Assembly: GCA_963789495.1 (NCBI GenBank)
Contig: CAWBLP010000012.1
Coordinates: 1-64,000, forward strand
Length of the DNA: 64,000 nt
Source: CAWBLP01 sp963789495
GTDB lineage: Bacteria; Pseudomonadota; Alphaproteobacteria; Acetobacterales; Acetobacteraceae
Direction of reading: 5' to 3'
Below are positions 1 to 8,620 of the stretch, one piece after another. The notes beneath the pieces are model-generated. The model was given only the letters and a program-made list of their open reading frames with translations. It searched no databases and had not been told where the DNA came from. Every line of letters begins with the position of its first letter. The stretch's first letter is position 1. A program made the translations under genes and the position numbers.

Positions 1-176
1 TCGCAGCGTCGATGAGCTGGAAGCTGCGATCAACGCCTTTCTCGATCACCACAATGCCAACCCAAAGCCATTCCGGTGGGTCAAATCCGCCGACGACATC
101 CTCGACGCCATAGAACGATTTTGCACCTACAACACTTCAACGACATGATGCGGTGGTCTTATGGTTCAGGACACTA
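1..176 (+). mobile_element. IS630-family insertion sequence, right end only
   Basis: This is the last part of an IS630-like element that enters from the left edge of the window. It contains the final 48 codons of the transposase and, after the stop, a terminal motif ggttcaggacac that runs into CTAG at 174-177. IS630 elements insert at TA, often within CTAG, so the TA at 175-176 is the likely target dinucleotide and the element boundary. The left end and its matching inverted repeat lie outside the window, so the boundary is inferred from one end only. Confidence 0.7.
2..148 (+). CDS. IS630-family transposase, C-terminal fragment (cut by window edge)
   Basis: The reading frame is open from the window edge and gives 48 residues before a TGA stop. 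The residues include FLDHHNANPKPFRW and a following SADDILDAIERF, which is the characteristic tail of IS630-type DDE transposases, where the helix after the last catalytic acidic residue carries a W-x-K-x-A-D-D-I motif. The catalytic DDE residues themselves are upstream of the window, so it cannot be said whether the transposase is intact. The family call is good; the exact IS is not identified. Confidence 0.75.
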   Translation, partial: RSVDELEAAINAFLDHHNANPKPFRWVKSADDILDAIERFCTYNTSTT

Positions 177-208
177 GGATCGCTGAATGGTATTTCCTCG
201 TCTGAACG

Positions 209-235
209 TCTCGCAGAGGGTTGCCCTCTGCGAGA
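209..235 (-). terminator. Perfect 12-bp hairpin downstream of the DUF6854-like gene
   Basis: Two perfectly complementary 12-base arms (tctcgcagaggg and ccctctgcgaga) are separated by a 3-base loop. The hairpin lies about 50 bases beyond the stop of the minus-strand gene ending at 286 and just outside the IS630 boundary. It has no clear T run on the minus strand, so termination is inferred from position and stem strength. Confidence 0.5.
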
Positions 236-285
236 TTGCCCCGGCCGCCTTCATGGAAGCGATGGCGGACAAATATCGGGGCAGG

Positions 286-591
286 CTACAACTCGACGCC
301 GACAAGGACGCGGCGATCCACAAATTGAGCCATGCCGCGGACCTGGCCGTGGAGCGCTTGATAGGCTTGGTCATCGGCGAGTGCCTGCTGTGCCTTCCCG
401 TATGCCTCCCAGTTGTCATACGTCACCGTGACCTCCCACATATCGACCTCGGCCCCGGTGTAAACGCGGGACAACCGGAAATCGGATGCGCCGTATCTGA
501 GGAATGCTGCTTTCGACTTCCGGGCTGCTTCAATCACCTCAGTCTCGGGCGTGTCCTTCCCGCGCAGACGTGCGATCGTGGTGATAGACAT
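286..591 (-). CDS. Small conserved protein, DUF6854/NIPSNAP-like alpha+beta barrel
   Basis: This encodes 101 residues. The central part (GASDFRLSRVYTGAEVDMW followed by VTVTYDNWEAYGKAQQAL) resembles small dimeric ferredoxin-like barrel proteins annotated as DUF6854 or NIPSNAP-like, in which a strand ending in W/Y-x-V-x-V-x-Y is followed by a helix. There is no recognised catalytic residue and no signal peptide, so a cytoplasmic dimer of unknown substrate is the most that can be said. The start is supported by an AGGGAG ribosome-binding site about 8 bases upstream. A strong hairpin follows the stop. Confidence 0.65.
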   Translation of the reverse strand: MSITTIARLRGKDTPETEVIEAARKSKAAFLRYGASDFRLSRVYTGAEVDMWEVTVTYDNWEAYGKAQQALADDQAYQALHGQVRGMAQFVDRRVLVGVEL

Positions 592-855
592 TTTTGATCT
601 CCCTCAATTCTGCCTGAATAACTGCAAAGAACACTCCAGAGGAAGGAGTTGTTGTTCTCCAGACTTGGACTACGCCTGGGAACGGATAGACAGAGAGAGA
701 GACGACGTGTCATTGATCTGCCTCAATGTATAGCGGCGCCCGAGATATCCATTGACATGCCGGAATGAGACCGCGACCCGTTTATTCCGGATTCGTACCA
801 GTGTCCGCATACCAAGAAAAGGCAGCGGCGCCTCCCGCGTCCCCGGGCAAGCTCT

Positions 856-3231
856 TCACCCCGCCCCCTCGACCGCCACGTGAAAATTCCGGCCCACCCA
901 GTGACCTTGCGGCACGCTGCGCCAGGTGAAGGTCACCCCCGCGCCCGCCGGCTCGATCTCCACCACATGCAGGCCCAACCCGGAATCCCGGGTCGCCGTT
1001 TCGGTCTGGGTCTGCCAGCCGTCACTGGTCCACACCACGACCGCGGGCTCCGGCAGGTCCAGCCGCAACACCCGGCCCGGCGGCATGGTGGTGAAGCGCC
1101 AGTCCGGCCGCCAGGGCCGGCAGCGCGCCGCCTGGCGGTCCTGCAGATAGCGGCGCACCGGCTGCGGCGGCAGGTCGAACACCGCCCCATCCGCCAGCGA
1201 CCGCAGCAGCTTGATGTGTTCCGCATGCGCCCAGACCAGCGGCATGGCGGACCCGCTGGCCTCGCCGGGGAACAGCTCCCGCTCCGGGATCGCTGCCGTG
1301 TCCCACACCTGCTCGGGCAGCAGCATGCCGGGACTGCCGTTCGCCTCCATCGACTCCAGCAGCCGTTCCGCTTCCGCGGCCTGGCCGGCGATCAGCGCAT
1401 AATGCGCCCGCTCGCCCGCCAGCAGCGGCCAGACCCGGCCGATGCCGGTGCCATCGAACGGGCCGCCGTCCGCGTGCTCGCCATAGCCGTCGCCGTTGTA
1501 GCGGCGCCAGCCGGGGCCACCCGGAAGGTCGGCCTTCAGCACCCGGTCGATCACCCGCACGCTGTTCAGGATGCGCGGATCGTCCGCGGCCCGCAGCCCG
1601 AACCGCACCAGCGCCAGTGTATCGGTGCTGACCAGCATGTCGGCCGGCGTGCCGGCCTCGCCGATATGGCGGTTGCGCACCGCGACGACGCCATGCAGTT
1701 CGGCGGCCGCCTCGCCGGGCATGGTGGGCGCGATGCGCACGTAATAGCCGCCCACACCGGCCTCATCCGCCAGGGCGGTGCCGGCGACGTAGATCCAGTC
1801 CTCGATCTGCTCGTTCCAGGCATCCGCGGTATCGCGCAGGAACCCCGACAGCTCCCCCCGCCCGCATTGCTCGGCGAGATCGGCCGCGGCCAGCAATGCA
1901 GCCACCTGGGCGGCGAGAGTGAACGGCGTGTAGCCGCCATTCTCCTCCCACCGGTCCTGCACCGTGGTCGGCCCGCGCCGCACCACGAACCCGGCCGCCC
2001 GCTCCACCATCGGGAAATACGCCAGCAGCCCGGCCTGGTGCAGCGCGCCCTGGCGCCAGGCGAGATCCACCAGCAGGATCGGCAATGCGCATTCGTCAAG
2101 CTGCAGGCCGCGCCAGTACGGGGTGCCATCCAGCCAGCAATTCTGCGGCCAGGACCCGTCCTCCTCCTGCACCGCGCGCAGATAGTGCAGCACCCGCCGG
2201 CCCAGGTCGTGGCCGCCGCAGGCCAGCAGCGCTCCGCCGGTCTGCACCAGGTCGCGCGGCCAGACCAGATGGTAGCCGCCGAGGTCGTCGTCACCTTTGC
2301 TGCCGCCCCAGGGGATCGAGAGGCTGGCGATCAGCCCGCCGGGAAAGGTCGGGCTTTCATGGCAGTGTAGTACCGCCGTGCTGACGCGATAGGTGTTGTG
2401 CCCTTCCGCCCGGCGATCCAGCGGACGCAGCCCGGCCTGCCACCCGCGCCAGCCCGCGGCGTAGCTTTCCATCACCGCCTCGAAGGGCGTCTGCAGGCTG
2501 GAGCGGGTGCGGAACGCCGCCTCCGCCGGGGTGCGGCCAAAGCCCAGCGCCAGGTGGATGGTCGCATCCGCGCCCAGGTCGAGTTCGGCGGTCAGCGCCA
2601 CATTGCCGACTGCCGCCCGATCGTAGCACTCGGTCAGGGCACCATGCGCCCGCAGGATCTGCCACCCGTCGCTGCTGCCGACAAACCCGACCGAGCAGGC
2701 GAGGAATGGCCGGTCCGCGCCGAGCGCCAGGCGGGTGCCGTTGCCCTCGGCGAACAGCATGCAATTGCCTTTGTAGCTGCCGACCCAGGCGGTGTTGTCG
2801 GCGCCACCATTCACCAGGTGCGGGGCCAGCAGGGCGAACAGGCGGAGGCTGGACCCGTCCAGCACCTCCAGCCGGATCTGCTGCAGCACCACATCGTGGC
2901 GCGGGTCGCTGACAATGGATTTGTGGATGCGGAACCGGCCACCGTTATGCGTGCTGGTCAGCTCGTAGGCGGGCACGCCGTCCTCCAGCGTGGCGACGGT
3001 GAAACTGCAGTCGCGCTTCTCTTCGGCGAAGAAATCCGCCCCGTCGGTGACGATCAGGCCGAAATCGCGGGTGCAGGCCTGGTCCACCCGCGGGTGGTAG
3101 ACCTCGTTCAGGATGCCGTGGCTGATGGTGAACCAGACGCGGCTGACGTCGGAAAGGGCTGTGCCGACGCCGCTTTTGGCGCTGGAGGTCCAGCGCGGCG
3201 GGATTCCTGGCCAGCCGGGTGCATCCGCCAT
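856..3231 (-). CDS. GH15 glucoamylase (glucan 1,4-alpha-glucosidase)
   Basis: The 791-residue product belongs to bacterial glycoside hydrolase family 15, which releases glucose from the non-reducing ends of alpha-glucans. The N-terminal beta-sandwich begins near SGVGTALSDVSRVWFTISHG. The (alpha/alpha)6 catalytic domain follows, with the substrate-binding YHLVWPRDL motif. The probable general acid is in DRWEENGGYTPFTL and the general base in PLVWAHAEHIKLL, so both catalytic glutamates are present. The length fits the bacterial family. I chose the ATG at 3231 because GAGGGAG lies just upstream; an in-frame ATG at 3252 has no such site. No clear signal peptide is seen, so it may act on intracellular glycogen-type glucan, consistent with pgm and glk elsewhere in the window. 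Confidence 0.9.
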   Translation of the reverse strand: MADAPGWPGIPPRWTSSAKSGVGTALSDVSRVWFTISHGILNEVYHPRVDQACTRDFGLIVTDGADFFAEEKRDCSFTVATLEDGVPAYELTSTHNGGRFRIHKSIVSDPRHDVVLQQIRLEVLDGSSLRLFALLAPHLVNGGADNTAWVGSYKGNCMLFAEGNGTRLALGADRPFLACSVGFVGSSDGWQILRAHGALTECYDRAAVGNVALTAELDLGADATIHLALGFGRTPAEAAFRTRSSLQTPFEAVMESYAAGWRGWQAGLRPLDRRAEGHNTYRVSTAVLHCHESPTFPGGLIASLSIPWGGSKGDDDLGGYHLVWPRDLVQTGGALLACGGHDLGRRVLHYLRAVQEEDGSWPQNCWLDGTPYWRGLQLDECALPILLVDLAWRQGALHQAGLLAYFPMVERAAGFVVRRGPTTVQDRWEENGGYTPFTLAAQVAALLAAADLAEQCGRGELSGFLRDTADAWNEQIEDWIYVAGTALADEAGVGGYYVRIAPTMPGEAAAELHGVVAVRNRHIGEAGTPADMLVSTDTLALVRFGLRAADDPRILNSVRVIDRVLKADLPGGPGWRRYNGDGYGEHADGGPFDGTGIGRVWPLLAGERAHYALIAGQAAEAERLLESMEANGSPGMLLPEQVWDTAAIPERELFPGEASGSAMPLVWAHAEHIKLLRSLADGAVFDLPPQPVRRYLQDRQAARCRPWRPDWRFTTMPPGRVLRLDLPEPAVVVWTSDGWQTQTETATRDSGLGLHVVEIEPAGAGVTFTWRSVPQGHWVGRNFHVAVEGAG

Positions 3232-3335
3232 ATCTACTCCCTCGGGTTGCATGCCTGTCCTGCCTGCGGCAAGCCATGCAATGTTGTAGGAAACCCAACC
3301 CCGATAAGCGATCCCTGACAGACTGACCCTGACCG

Positions 3336-4085
3336 ATGGCCGGCCATTCCCAGTTCAAGAACATCATGCACCGCAAGGGCGCACAGGACGCGAAACGCGG
3401 CCGCCTGTTCGCCCGACTGATCCGCGAGATCACCGTCGCCGCCCGCCAGGGGCTGCCCGACCTCGCCTCCAATCCACGGCTGCGCGCCGCGGTGGTGGCG
3501 GCGCGGCAGGCCAACATGCCGCGGGACACGGTGGACCGCGCGATCAAGAAGGCCACCGGCGCCGGGGGCAGCGACGACTTTGTCGAGGTCCGCTACGAGG
3601 GCTACGGCCCCGCGGGCGTCGCGGTGATCGTCGAGGCACTGACCGACAACCGCAACCGCACCGCGTCCGACGTGCGCTCCGCCTTCGCGAAATACGGTGG
3701 CGCCCTGGCGGAGACCAACGCGGTCAGCTTCCTGTTCAACCGGCTGGGCGTGATCCGTTACCCGGCCACGGTCGGCAGCGCGGACGACATGCTGGAGGCG
3801 GCGATCGAGGCCGGCGCCGAGAACGTCGAGAGCGACGCCGACGCGCATGAGGTCACCTGCGCGGTCGAGGATTTCTTCGCCGTGCGCGACGCGCTGGAGG
3901 CCCGGTTCGGCGAGCCGGAGAACGCACGGCTGGACTGGCGGCCGACCACCAGCGTGACACTGGATGAGGACCGCGCCGCCTCGGTGCTGAAGCTGCTCGA
4001 TGCTCTGGATGACAGCGACGACGTGCAGAACATCTACGCGAACTACGACATCCCGGATGCGGTGATGCAAAAGCTGTCGGCCTGA
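3336..4085 (+). CDS. yebC: YebC/PmpR family DNA-binding transcriptional regulator
   Basis: The 249-residue product is a YebC/TACO1-family protein. The N-terminus AGHSQFKNIMHRKGAQD matches the family signature, and the MPRDTVDRAIKKATG and YEGYGPAGVAVIVEALTDN segments are typical of domains 1 and 2. Family members act as transcriptional regulators and, for TACO1 and some bacterial homologues, in translation of difficult sequences. The length is normal. In many bacteria yebC sits beside the ruvABC genes; here it stands alone between the glucoamylase and the rhodanese gene, so context adds no functional information. Confidence 0.95.
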   Translation: MAGHSQFKNIMHRKGAQDAKRGRLFARLIREITVAARQGLPDLASNPRLRAAVVAARQANMPRDTVDRAIKKATGAGGSDDFVEVRYEGYGPAGVAVIVEALTDNRNRTASDVRSAFAKYGGALAETNAVSFLFNRLGVIRYPATVGSADDMLEAAIEAGAENVESDADAHEVTCAVEDFFAVRDALEARFGEPENARLDWRPTTSVTLDEDRAASVLKLLDALDDSDDVQNIYANYDIPDAVMQKLSA

Positions 4086-4144
4086 GCAGACCCGCGGTCG
4101 ATGCCACGCATCCGCGCTTGTGGCGGGACGCCGCAGGGGTCGGA

Positions 4145-4555
4145 TTAACGCTGCCGCCAGGGGAGCCCGTCCGCCTTCCAGCCAGCCGCGACACCGCGAT
4201 GGCCGAGCTGGTCCACCGCGCCCTCAAAGCCGTCGGCGACATTGTAGGCGTTGGGGAACCCGGCGTCTTGTGCCGCCTGTGCAGCCGCGGCGCTGCGCTG
4301 GCCACTGCGGCACAGGAAGTAGATATGATGGTCTGGCGTGAAGCCCGCCTGTTTCAGCTGATCGACGAATCCGGCGTTGAGCTGCATGGTCGGATAGACC
4401 TGCCAAGGGATCAGCACCGCCTGCTTGCCCACCTGTGCCAGATCCGGCAGTCCGACGAAATTCCATTCCGCATCCGTTCGCACATCGACCAGCTGGGCCT
4501 TCGGGTCAGCCTGCAGGGCTTCCCAGACCTTCCCAGGGCGGACATTCTCGACCAT
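4145..4555 (-). CDS. Single-domain rhodanese-like sulfurtransferase
   Basis: The 136-residue product is a single rhodanese domain, with LVDVRTDAEWNFVGLPDL near the N-terminus and the active-site loop FLCRSGQRSA containing the persulfide-forming cysteine. These proteins move sulfane sulfur to cyanide, thioredoxin or other acceptors. No export signal is seen with the chosen start. The ATG at 4555 has a GGGAGAGAGTGAG stretch just upstream; a longer frame to 4636 lacks support. It is divergent from cysteine synthase with about 29 bases between the starts, so the two sulfur-metabolism genes probably share a regulatory region. Confidence 0.88.
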   Translation of the reverse strand: MVENVRPGKVWEALQADPKAQLVDVRTDAEWNFVGLPDLAQVGKQAVLIPWQVYPTMQLNAGFVDQLKQAGFTPDHHIYFLCRSGQRSAAAAQAAQDAGFPNAYNVADGFEGAVDQLGHRGVAAGWKADGLPWRQR

Positions 4556-4584
4556 CTCACTCTCTCCCGCTGCATGAGGACGCG

Positions 4585-5589
4585 ATGACCCAGTTGTATC
4601 ACGGCTCCCGCTGGCAGGACGATCTGGCGGCCGCAATCGGCCAGACCCCGCTGATCCGGTTGCGACGGGCTTCGGACGCGACCGGCTGCAACGTCCTGGG
4701 CAAGGCGGAGTTCCTCAATCCCGGGGGCTCGGTGAAAGACCGCACCGGTCTGTTCATCATCGCCGATGCGGAGACCAGCGGTGCGTTGAAGCCGGGCGGC
4801 AGCGTCGTCGAGGGAACCGCCGGCAATACCGGCATCGGCCTCACCCTGGTCGGCAACGCGCGCGGCTATCGCAGCGTCATCGTGATGCCGGAGACGCAGA
4901 GCAAGGAGAAGATCGACTTCCTGCGCATGATCGGTGCGGACCTGCGACTGGTGCCGGCCAAGCCGTATCGCGACCCCGGCAATTACGTGCACGTCTCCCG
5001 CCGCCTGGCGGAGGAAACCGGCGCGGTCTGGGCGAACCAGTTCGACAACCTGGCCAACCGGAACGGCCATCGCGACACCACCGGCCAGGAGATCTGGCAG
5101 CAGAGCGGCGGCAAGGTCGATGCCTTCACCTGCGCCTGCGGCACGGGCGGCACCCTCGCCGGGGTCGCTCTGGCGCTCAAGGCGAATAATCCTCAGGTGC
5201 GGATCGTGCTGGCGGACCCGGAAGGCAGCGGACTTTACGGCTGGGTCAAGAGCAACGACCTGTCGATGCAGGGCAGCTCGATCACCGAAGGGATCGGCAA
5301 TTCCCGGGTGACCGCCAACCTGGATGGCGCGCCGATCGATGACGCGGAGCGGATTCCGGATGCCGAAGCGCTGGACCAGATCTATGACGTGCTGATCCAT
5401 GAGGGCCTGTCGGTCGGCACCTCCTCCGGCATCAACATCGCCGCCGCCATTCGCGTGGCGAAGGCGCTCGGTCCCGGACATACCGTGGTGACGATCCTGG
5501 CGGACGGTGGCTCGCGTTACCAATCCAAGCTGTTCAACCTGGATTTTCTGCGCTCGAAGGGCCTGCCCTTGCCGAACTGGATGGTGTGA
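4585..5589 (+). CDS. cysK: Cysteine synthase A (O-acetylserine sulfhydrylase), PLP-dependent
   Basis: The 334-residue product catalyses O-acetylserine plus sulfide to cysteine. The PLP lysine lies in NPGGSVKDRTG, the phosphate-binding and substrate loops are EGTAGNTGIG and CGTGGTLAG, and the C-terminal glycine-rich loop GTSSGIN is intact. The ATG at 4585 is preceded by GAGGA; the frame is open 50 codons further upstream but that stretch overlaps the divergent rhodanese gene and does not look like protein. This form, with the longer N-terminal segment and IWQQSGGKVDAFTCACGTG, is common in alphaproteobacteria. Cystathionine beta-synthase without regulatory domain is an alternative but less likely. 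Confidence 0.92.
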   Translation: MTQLYHGSRWQDDLAAAIGQTPLIRLRRASDATGCNVLGKAEFLNPGGSVKDRTGLFIIADAETSGALKPGGSVVEGTAGNTGIGLTLVGNARGYRSVIVMPETQSKEKIDFLRMIGADLRLVPAKPYRDPGNYVHVSRRLAEETGAVWANQFDNLANRNGHRDTTGQEIWQQSGGKVDAFTCACGTGGTLAGVALALKANNPQVRIVLADPEGSGLYGWVKSNDLSMQGSSITEGIGNSRVTANLDGAPIDDAERIPDAEALDQIYDVLIHEGLSVGTSSGINIAAAIRVAKALGPGHTVVTILADGGSRYQSKLFNLDFLRSKGLPLPNWMV

Positions 5590-5733
5590 GGCGCCGCGCT
5601 CGCGGGCAATTGTTCTCGCGGGCGATTTGCAGGTTGCCAACTCCGCAGCGTTGGGTTCTGACTGCGCCGGCCGCGACCCCGCCGCAAACGGGCGGTTCGC
5701 AAGGCCTCGTCCCAACTGTAACAGGAATGCCGC

Positions 5734-6252
5734 ATGCTTCGTCCCATCGTCTGCATGGTCTTTGCCGCGTCTCTGCTGGCGGGCTGCGCTTCGGATGAAG
5801 GCGCCAATTCGGACAATGGCGCAGGCACCGGCTATGGTGCGCAGGGTGCAGGCGGCGCCGGAGCCGGCGGCTATGGCGCTGCCGGACGTGCAACGCCGGG
5901 CACCCAGGAAGATCTGGTGCAGTCGGTCGGCGACCGCATCTTTTTCGAGACCGACCGCAGTACGTTGAACGATCAGGCCCGCAGCACGCTCGACCAGCAG
6001 GCCGCCTGGTTGCAGCAATATCCGCGGGTCAACATCACCATCGTCGGCAATTGCGATGAGCGCGGCACCGAGGAATACAACCTCGCCCTTGGCCAACGTC
6101 GCGCCGGTGCCGATCGCGACTACCTCGTGGCCCATGGCATCATGGCCAGTCGGATCGAGACCATCAGCTACGGCAAGGACCGACCCACCGACCCCGCCTC
6201 CACGCCGGCCGCCTGGGCGAAGAATCGCAACGCGATCACCTTCGTGCGCTGA
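5734..6252 (+). CDS. pal: Peptidoglycan-associated lipoprotein (Pal), OmpA-like domain
   Basis: The 172-residue product has a lipoprotein signal peptide ending in the lipobox LAGC (cysteine at about residue 19), a Gly/Ala-rich linker of some 35 residues, and a C-terminal OmpA-like peptidoglycan-binding domain. That domain has FFETDRSTLNDQARSTL, the NCDERGTEEYNLALGQRRA motif and a YGKDRP segment, which are classic Pal features. Pal anchors the outer membrane to peptidoglycan and works with TolB. None of tolQ, tolR, tolA, tolB or cpoB (ybgF) is next to it, which is unusual; it is either a relocated Pal or a Pal paralogue. Confidence 0.88.
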   Translation: MLRPIVCMVFAASLLAGCASDEGANSDNGAGTGYGAQGAGGAGAGGYGAAGRATPGTQEDLVQSVGDRIFFETDRSTLNDQARSTLDQQAAWLQQYPRVNITIVGNCDERGTEEYNLALGQRRAGADRDYLVAHGIMASRIETISYGKDRPTDPASTPAAWAKNRNAITFVR

Positions 6253-6503
6253 CGAGCCGTCGCCCGGACGTCGCTGTTTCTGCCTCTGGCGCAGGGACGG
6301 CCCTGAACGCGGCGATGGCGGCGCGGCACCCGCGCATGACCCGTTCTGTCCGCGGGCGGGGTGGCGGCCTTCCCCGTTTGCCGTCCGTATAAATTGACAA
6401 TGATGCGAAATTGCACCATTCCGTGAACTGGCTCACAGCGGCCAGCGGCTTCGCCTGTCAAACGTTTACCCGGTAGATCGACATATCAGGGGGAGAGGCC
6501 GCG

Positions 6504-7541
6504 GTGAAGCTCGCAGCCCTGTCTTACAAGGTGCCGTCGCGCGTCATGACCAATGCGGACATGATCGAGATGGTGGACCGGCAGAACTCGGATGTCTCCG
6601 CCCTGCGCAAGGCACTGTATTTCCGGGTCGTGAACGGTCTGTACAACCGTCTCGGCGCATCCACCCGCCACATCCGCGACATTGCAGGGGGTGAGAAGGC
6701 GAGCGACGTGATCCTGGCCGCGATGGATGACGCGTTGGCGCGTGCCGGCATGGTGCCGGAGGACATCGATCTGCTGATCTATTGCGGTGTCGGTCGTGGC
6801 TTCCTGGAGCCGGCAAATGCCTATTTCTACGCCCAGGCAAGGGGCATGCGGACCACCAACTGCTTCGATGTGATCGATGCGTGCATGAGCTGGGTCCGCG
6901 CCCTGCAGATTGCCTATCTGATGCTGCGCACCGGCACGTTCCGCAGCGTCATGGTGATCAATGGGGAGTTCCACCTGGGCATCCACGACAAGTGGGACAT
7001 CGGGTCGATCGACGAACTGTCCTACAACTTTCCGATGTTCACCATCGGCGAGGCGTCGACCGCGACAATTCTGCTGCCCGGCGACACGGCATGGAGCTTC
7101 GACTACGAATCGCAGCCGGAGCTCGCGGACCTCTGCACCATTCCGCTGCCGGCGCATGCGGAATTCGTCGCTCCCTCCAACCGGATCGGCCTGAACGGCC
7201 CCAACACATTCGTCTCCTTCGGGCGGGAGCTGTTCTCCGAAGCGACGCGCATGCTGACCGGGCTCATTCCCCGCGTGGTGCCCGACATCCTGGCGAACCG
7301 GTGGTATTTTCCACATGCGCCGGGCAAGACGATCTACGAGACCGGGCTGGGTAGTTGCGGCGTGCCGCGCGACCGGATGTACCTGGACGTGTTCCCGCGG
7401 TTCGGCAATGTCGTGTCCGCCAGCATTCCGCTGGCGCTGGGACTGGCGCAGGAACAGGGCGTGCTGTCACGCGGTGACGGTATTGCCTTGGTGCCGGCCA
7501 GCGCCGGCATGGTCGCTTCCGTCGTGCAGACCGTGTTCTGA
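6504..7541 (+). CDS. KAS III-like 3-oxoacyl-ACP synthase family protein
   Basis: The 345-residue product has the thiolase fold of FabH-type condensing enzymes. The catalytic triad can be read as Cys127 in DVIDACMSW, His271 in YFPHAPGKT and Asn302 in FGNVVSASIP, so it should be active in decarboxylative condensation or acyl transfer. It differs from FabH in the N-terminal region and in having IDEL-SYNF instead of the usual glycine-rich segment, which suggests a specialised branch rather than the housekeeping enzyme. The GTG start has GGGAGAGG just upstream. It begins a unit with an AlkB-like enzyme (2 bases downstream), an SDR and a sulfotransferase, so it probably supplies or joins the lipid part of a modified product. 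Confidence 0.8.
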   Translation: MKLAALSYKVPSRVMTNADMIEMVDRQNSDVSALRKALYFRVVNGLYNRLGASTRHIRDIAGGEKASDVILAAMDDALARAGMVPEDIDLLIYCGVGRGFLEPANAYFYAQARGMRTTNCFDVIDACMSWVRALQIAYLMLRTGTFRSVMVINGEFHLGIHDKWDIGSIDELSYNFPMFTIGEASTATILLPGDTAWSFDYESQPELADLCTIPLPAHAEFVAPSNRIGLNGPNTFVSFGRELFSEATRMLTGLIPRVVPDILANRWYFPHAPGKTIYETGLGSCGVPRDRMYLDVFPRFGNVVSASIPLALGLAQEQGVLSRGDGIALVPASAGMVASVVQTVF

Positions 7542-7543
7542 CC

Positions 7544-8617
7544 ATGCGTGCCGTGTCCTCCAGCAACAGCATCGGCTTCTTGCTGACGTTTGCCGCACCG
7601 GCGATCGTGGCGCTGTCGGCGTGGCTTGGCGTGGTGACCGGATACGCAGACTGGTTTGCGGTTCTGCCGCTGCTGCTGGCGTTCGGCGTCGTTCCGCTGA
7701 TTTCGATCAGCGGCGTGAACTGGTCGGAGCCGTTGCCGGCGCATCCGCGCAGCGTCCTGGGGCAGGCGTATTATCGCAGCCTGCCCTTGCTTGCGGTACC
7801 CGCCCAGCTCGCCGCGCTGGCGGTGGCGATCGGCCATTGGAGCGGACCCGCACTCGGCACGGCCGGCCGGTTCGGCTGGCTGTTGTCGGTGGGTATCTTC
7901 AGTGCCCTGTTCGCGGTCACCGTCGCGCATGAGCTGATCCACCACCGCAATCGCGTCGATCGCGTGCTGGGGGGTATCCTGCTCTCGACCGCCTGCTTCG
8001 GCACGTTCAAGATCGTGCATCTGCGTGTGCATCACCGGTTCGTCGGCACCGAGGTGGATTTCTCCTCGGCGCGTCGGGGCAATTCAATCTACCGGTTCTG
8101 GCTGCGCTGCCTGATCGGCAACCCGTGCGAGGCGTTGCGGCAGGAGCGTATCCACCTGCGCCGCCTGGGCCGTCCGCTATGGCGCAGCGAACTGGGCGTC
8201 TGGTACGGCTTGTCGGCGGTGTGGCTTGCGCTCGCCATCGCGGTGTGGGGATGGCGGGGCGGCGCGTTCTTCCTGCTGCAGAGCCTGGTGGCGATTCTCG
8301 CGCTCGATTGGACCAACTATGTCCAGCACTACGGTCTGCGCCGGCGGACCGATGCGAAGGGACGCTACGAGCGCGTGCGTCCGCATCACGCCTGGTCCAT
8401 GCAGTGCCGCATCAGCAACCTCGCGCTGCTGAACCTGTTGCGGCACGGCGATCACCATACCCATCCGATGGCGCCCTATCACGCACTGGCCCATACGCCG
8501 GCGCCGGCCTATCCGTATCCGTTCGGCTTCATGATGGTGCTGGCGCTGGTCACGCCGCTATTCCGGCGGATCGTCGATCCGCTGCTCGACCGGCTGCCGA
8601 TCATGGCGGAGCGCTGA
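7544..8617 (+). CDS. AlkB-like membrane di-iron hydroxylase/desaturase
   Basis: The 357-residue product is an integral membrane non-heme di-iron enzyme of the alkane monooxygenase/fatty acid desaturase superfamily. Histidine motifs are at HELIHH (129-134), HLRVHH (159-164), NYVQHYGL (258-265) and LLRHGDHHTHP (298-308). The last two closely follow the AlkB signatures NYxEHYGL and LQRHxDHH. Several hydrophobic helices precede the first motif and lie between motifs. AlkB hydroxylates terminal methyl groups of alkyl chains using rubredoxin electrons; no rubredoxin gene is nearby. The start is 2 bases after the ketosynthase stop, so the two are co-translated. The substrate is likely the product of neighbouring enzymes rather than a growth alkane. 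Confidence 0.82.
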   Translation: MRAVSSSNSIGFLLTFAAPAIVALSAWLGVVTGYADWFAVLPLLLAFGVVPLISISGVNWSEPLPAHPRSVLGQAYYRSLPLLAVPAQLAALAVAIGHWSGPALGTAGRFGWLLSVGIFSALFAVTVAHELIHHRNRVDRVLGGILLSTACFGTFKIVHLRVHHRFVGTEVDFSSARRGNSIYRFWLRCLIGNPCEALRQERIHLRRLGRPLWRSELGVWYGLSAVWLALAIAVWGWRGGAFFLLQSLVAILALDWTNYVQHYGLRRRTDAKGRYERVRPHHAWSMQCRISNLALLNLLRHGDHHTHPMAPYHALAHTPAPAYPYPFGFMMVLALVTPLFRRIVDPLLDRLPIMAER

Positions 8618-8620
8618 GCC

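Noticed and set aside
880..2370. Long open frame of about 496 codons on the plus strand opposite the glucoamylase gene
   Set aside because: It is antisense to a well-supported gene, and its product is a Pro/Arg/His/Gln-rich sequence typical of GC-rich shadow frames. No family motif is seen.
6394..6422. TTGACA at 6394 as a promoter -35 box for the ketosynthase gene
   Set aside because: The -35 match is perfect, but 17 bases on the -10 position reads cattcc, a poor match, so I did not list it as a promoter. A TATAAA at 6388 has no good partner upstream.
7544..8617. Calling the AlkB-like enzyme a true alkane hydroxylase for growth on alkanes
   Set aside because: There is no rubredoxin, rubredoxin reductase, alkane transporter or aldehyde dehydrogenase nearby, and the gene is embedded in a ketosynthase-sulfotransferase unit.
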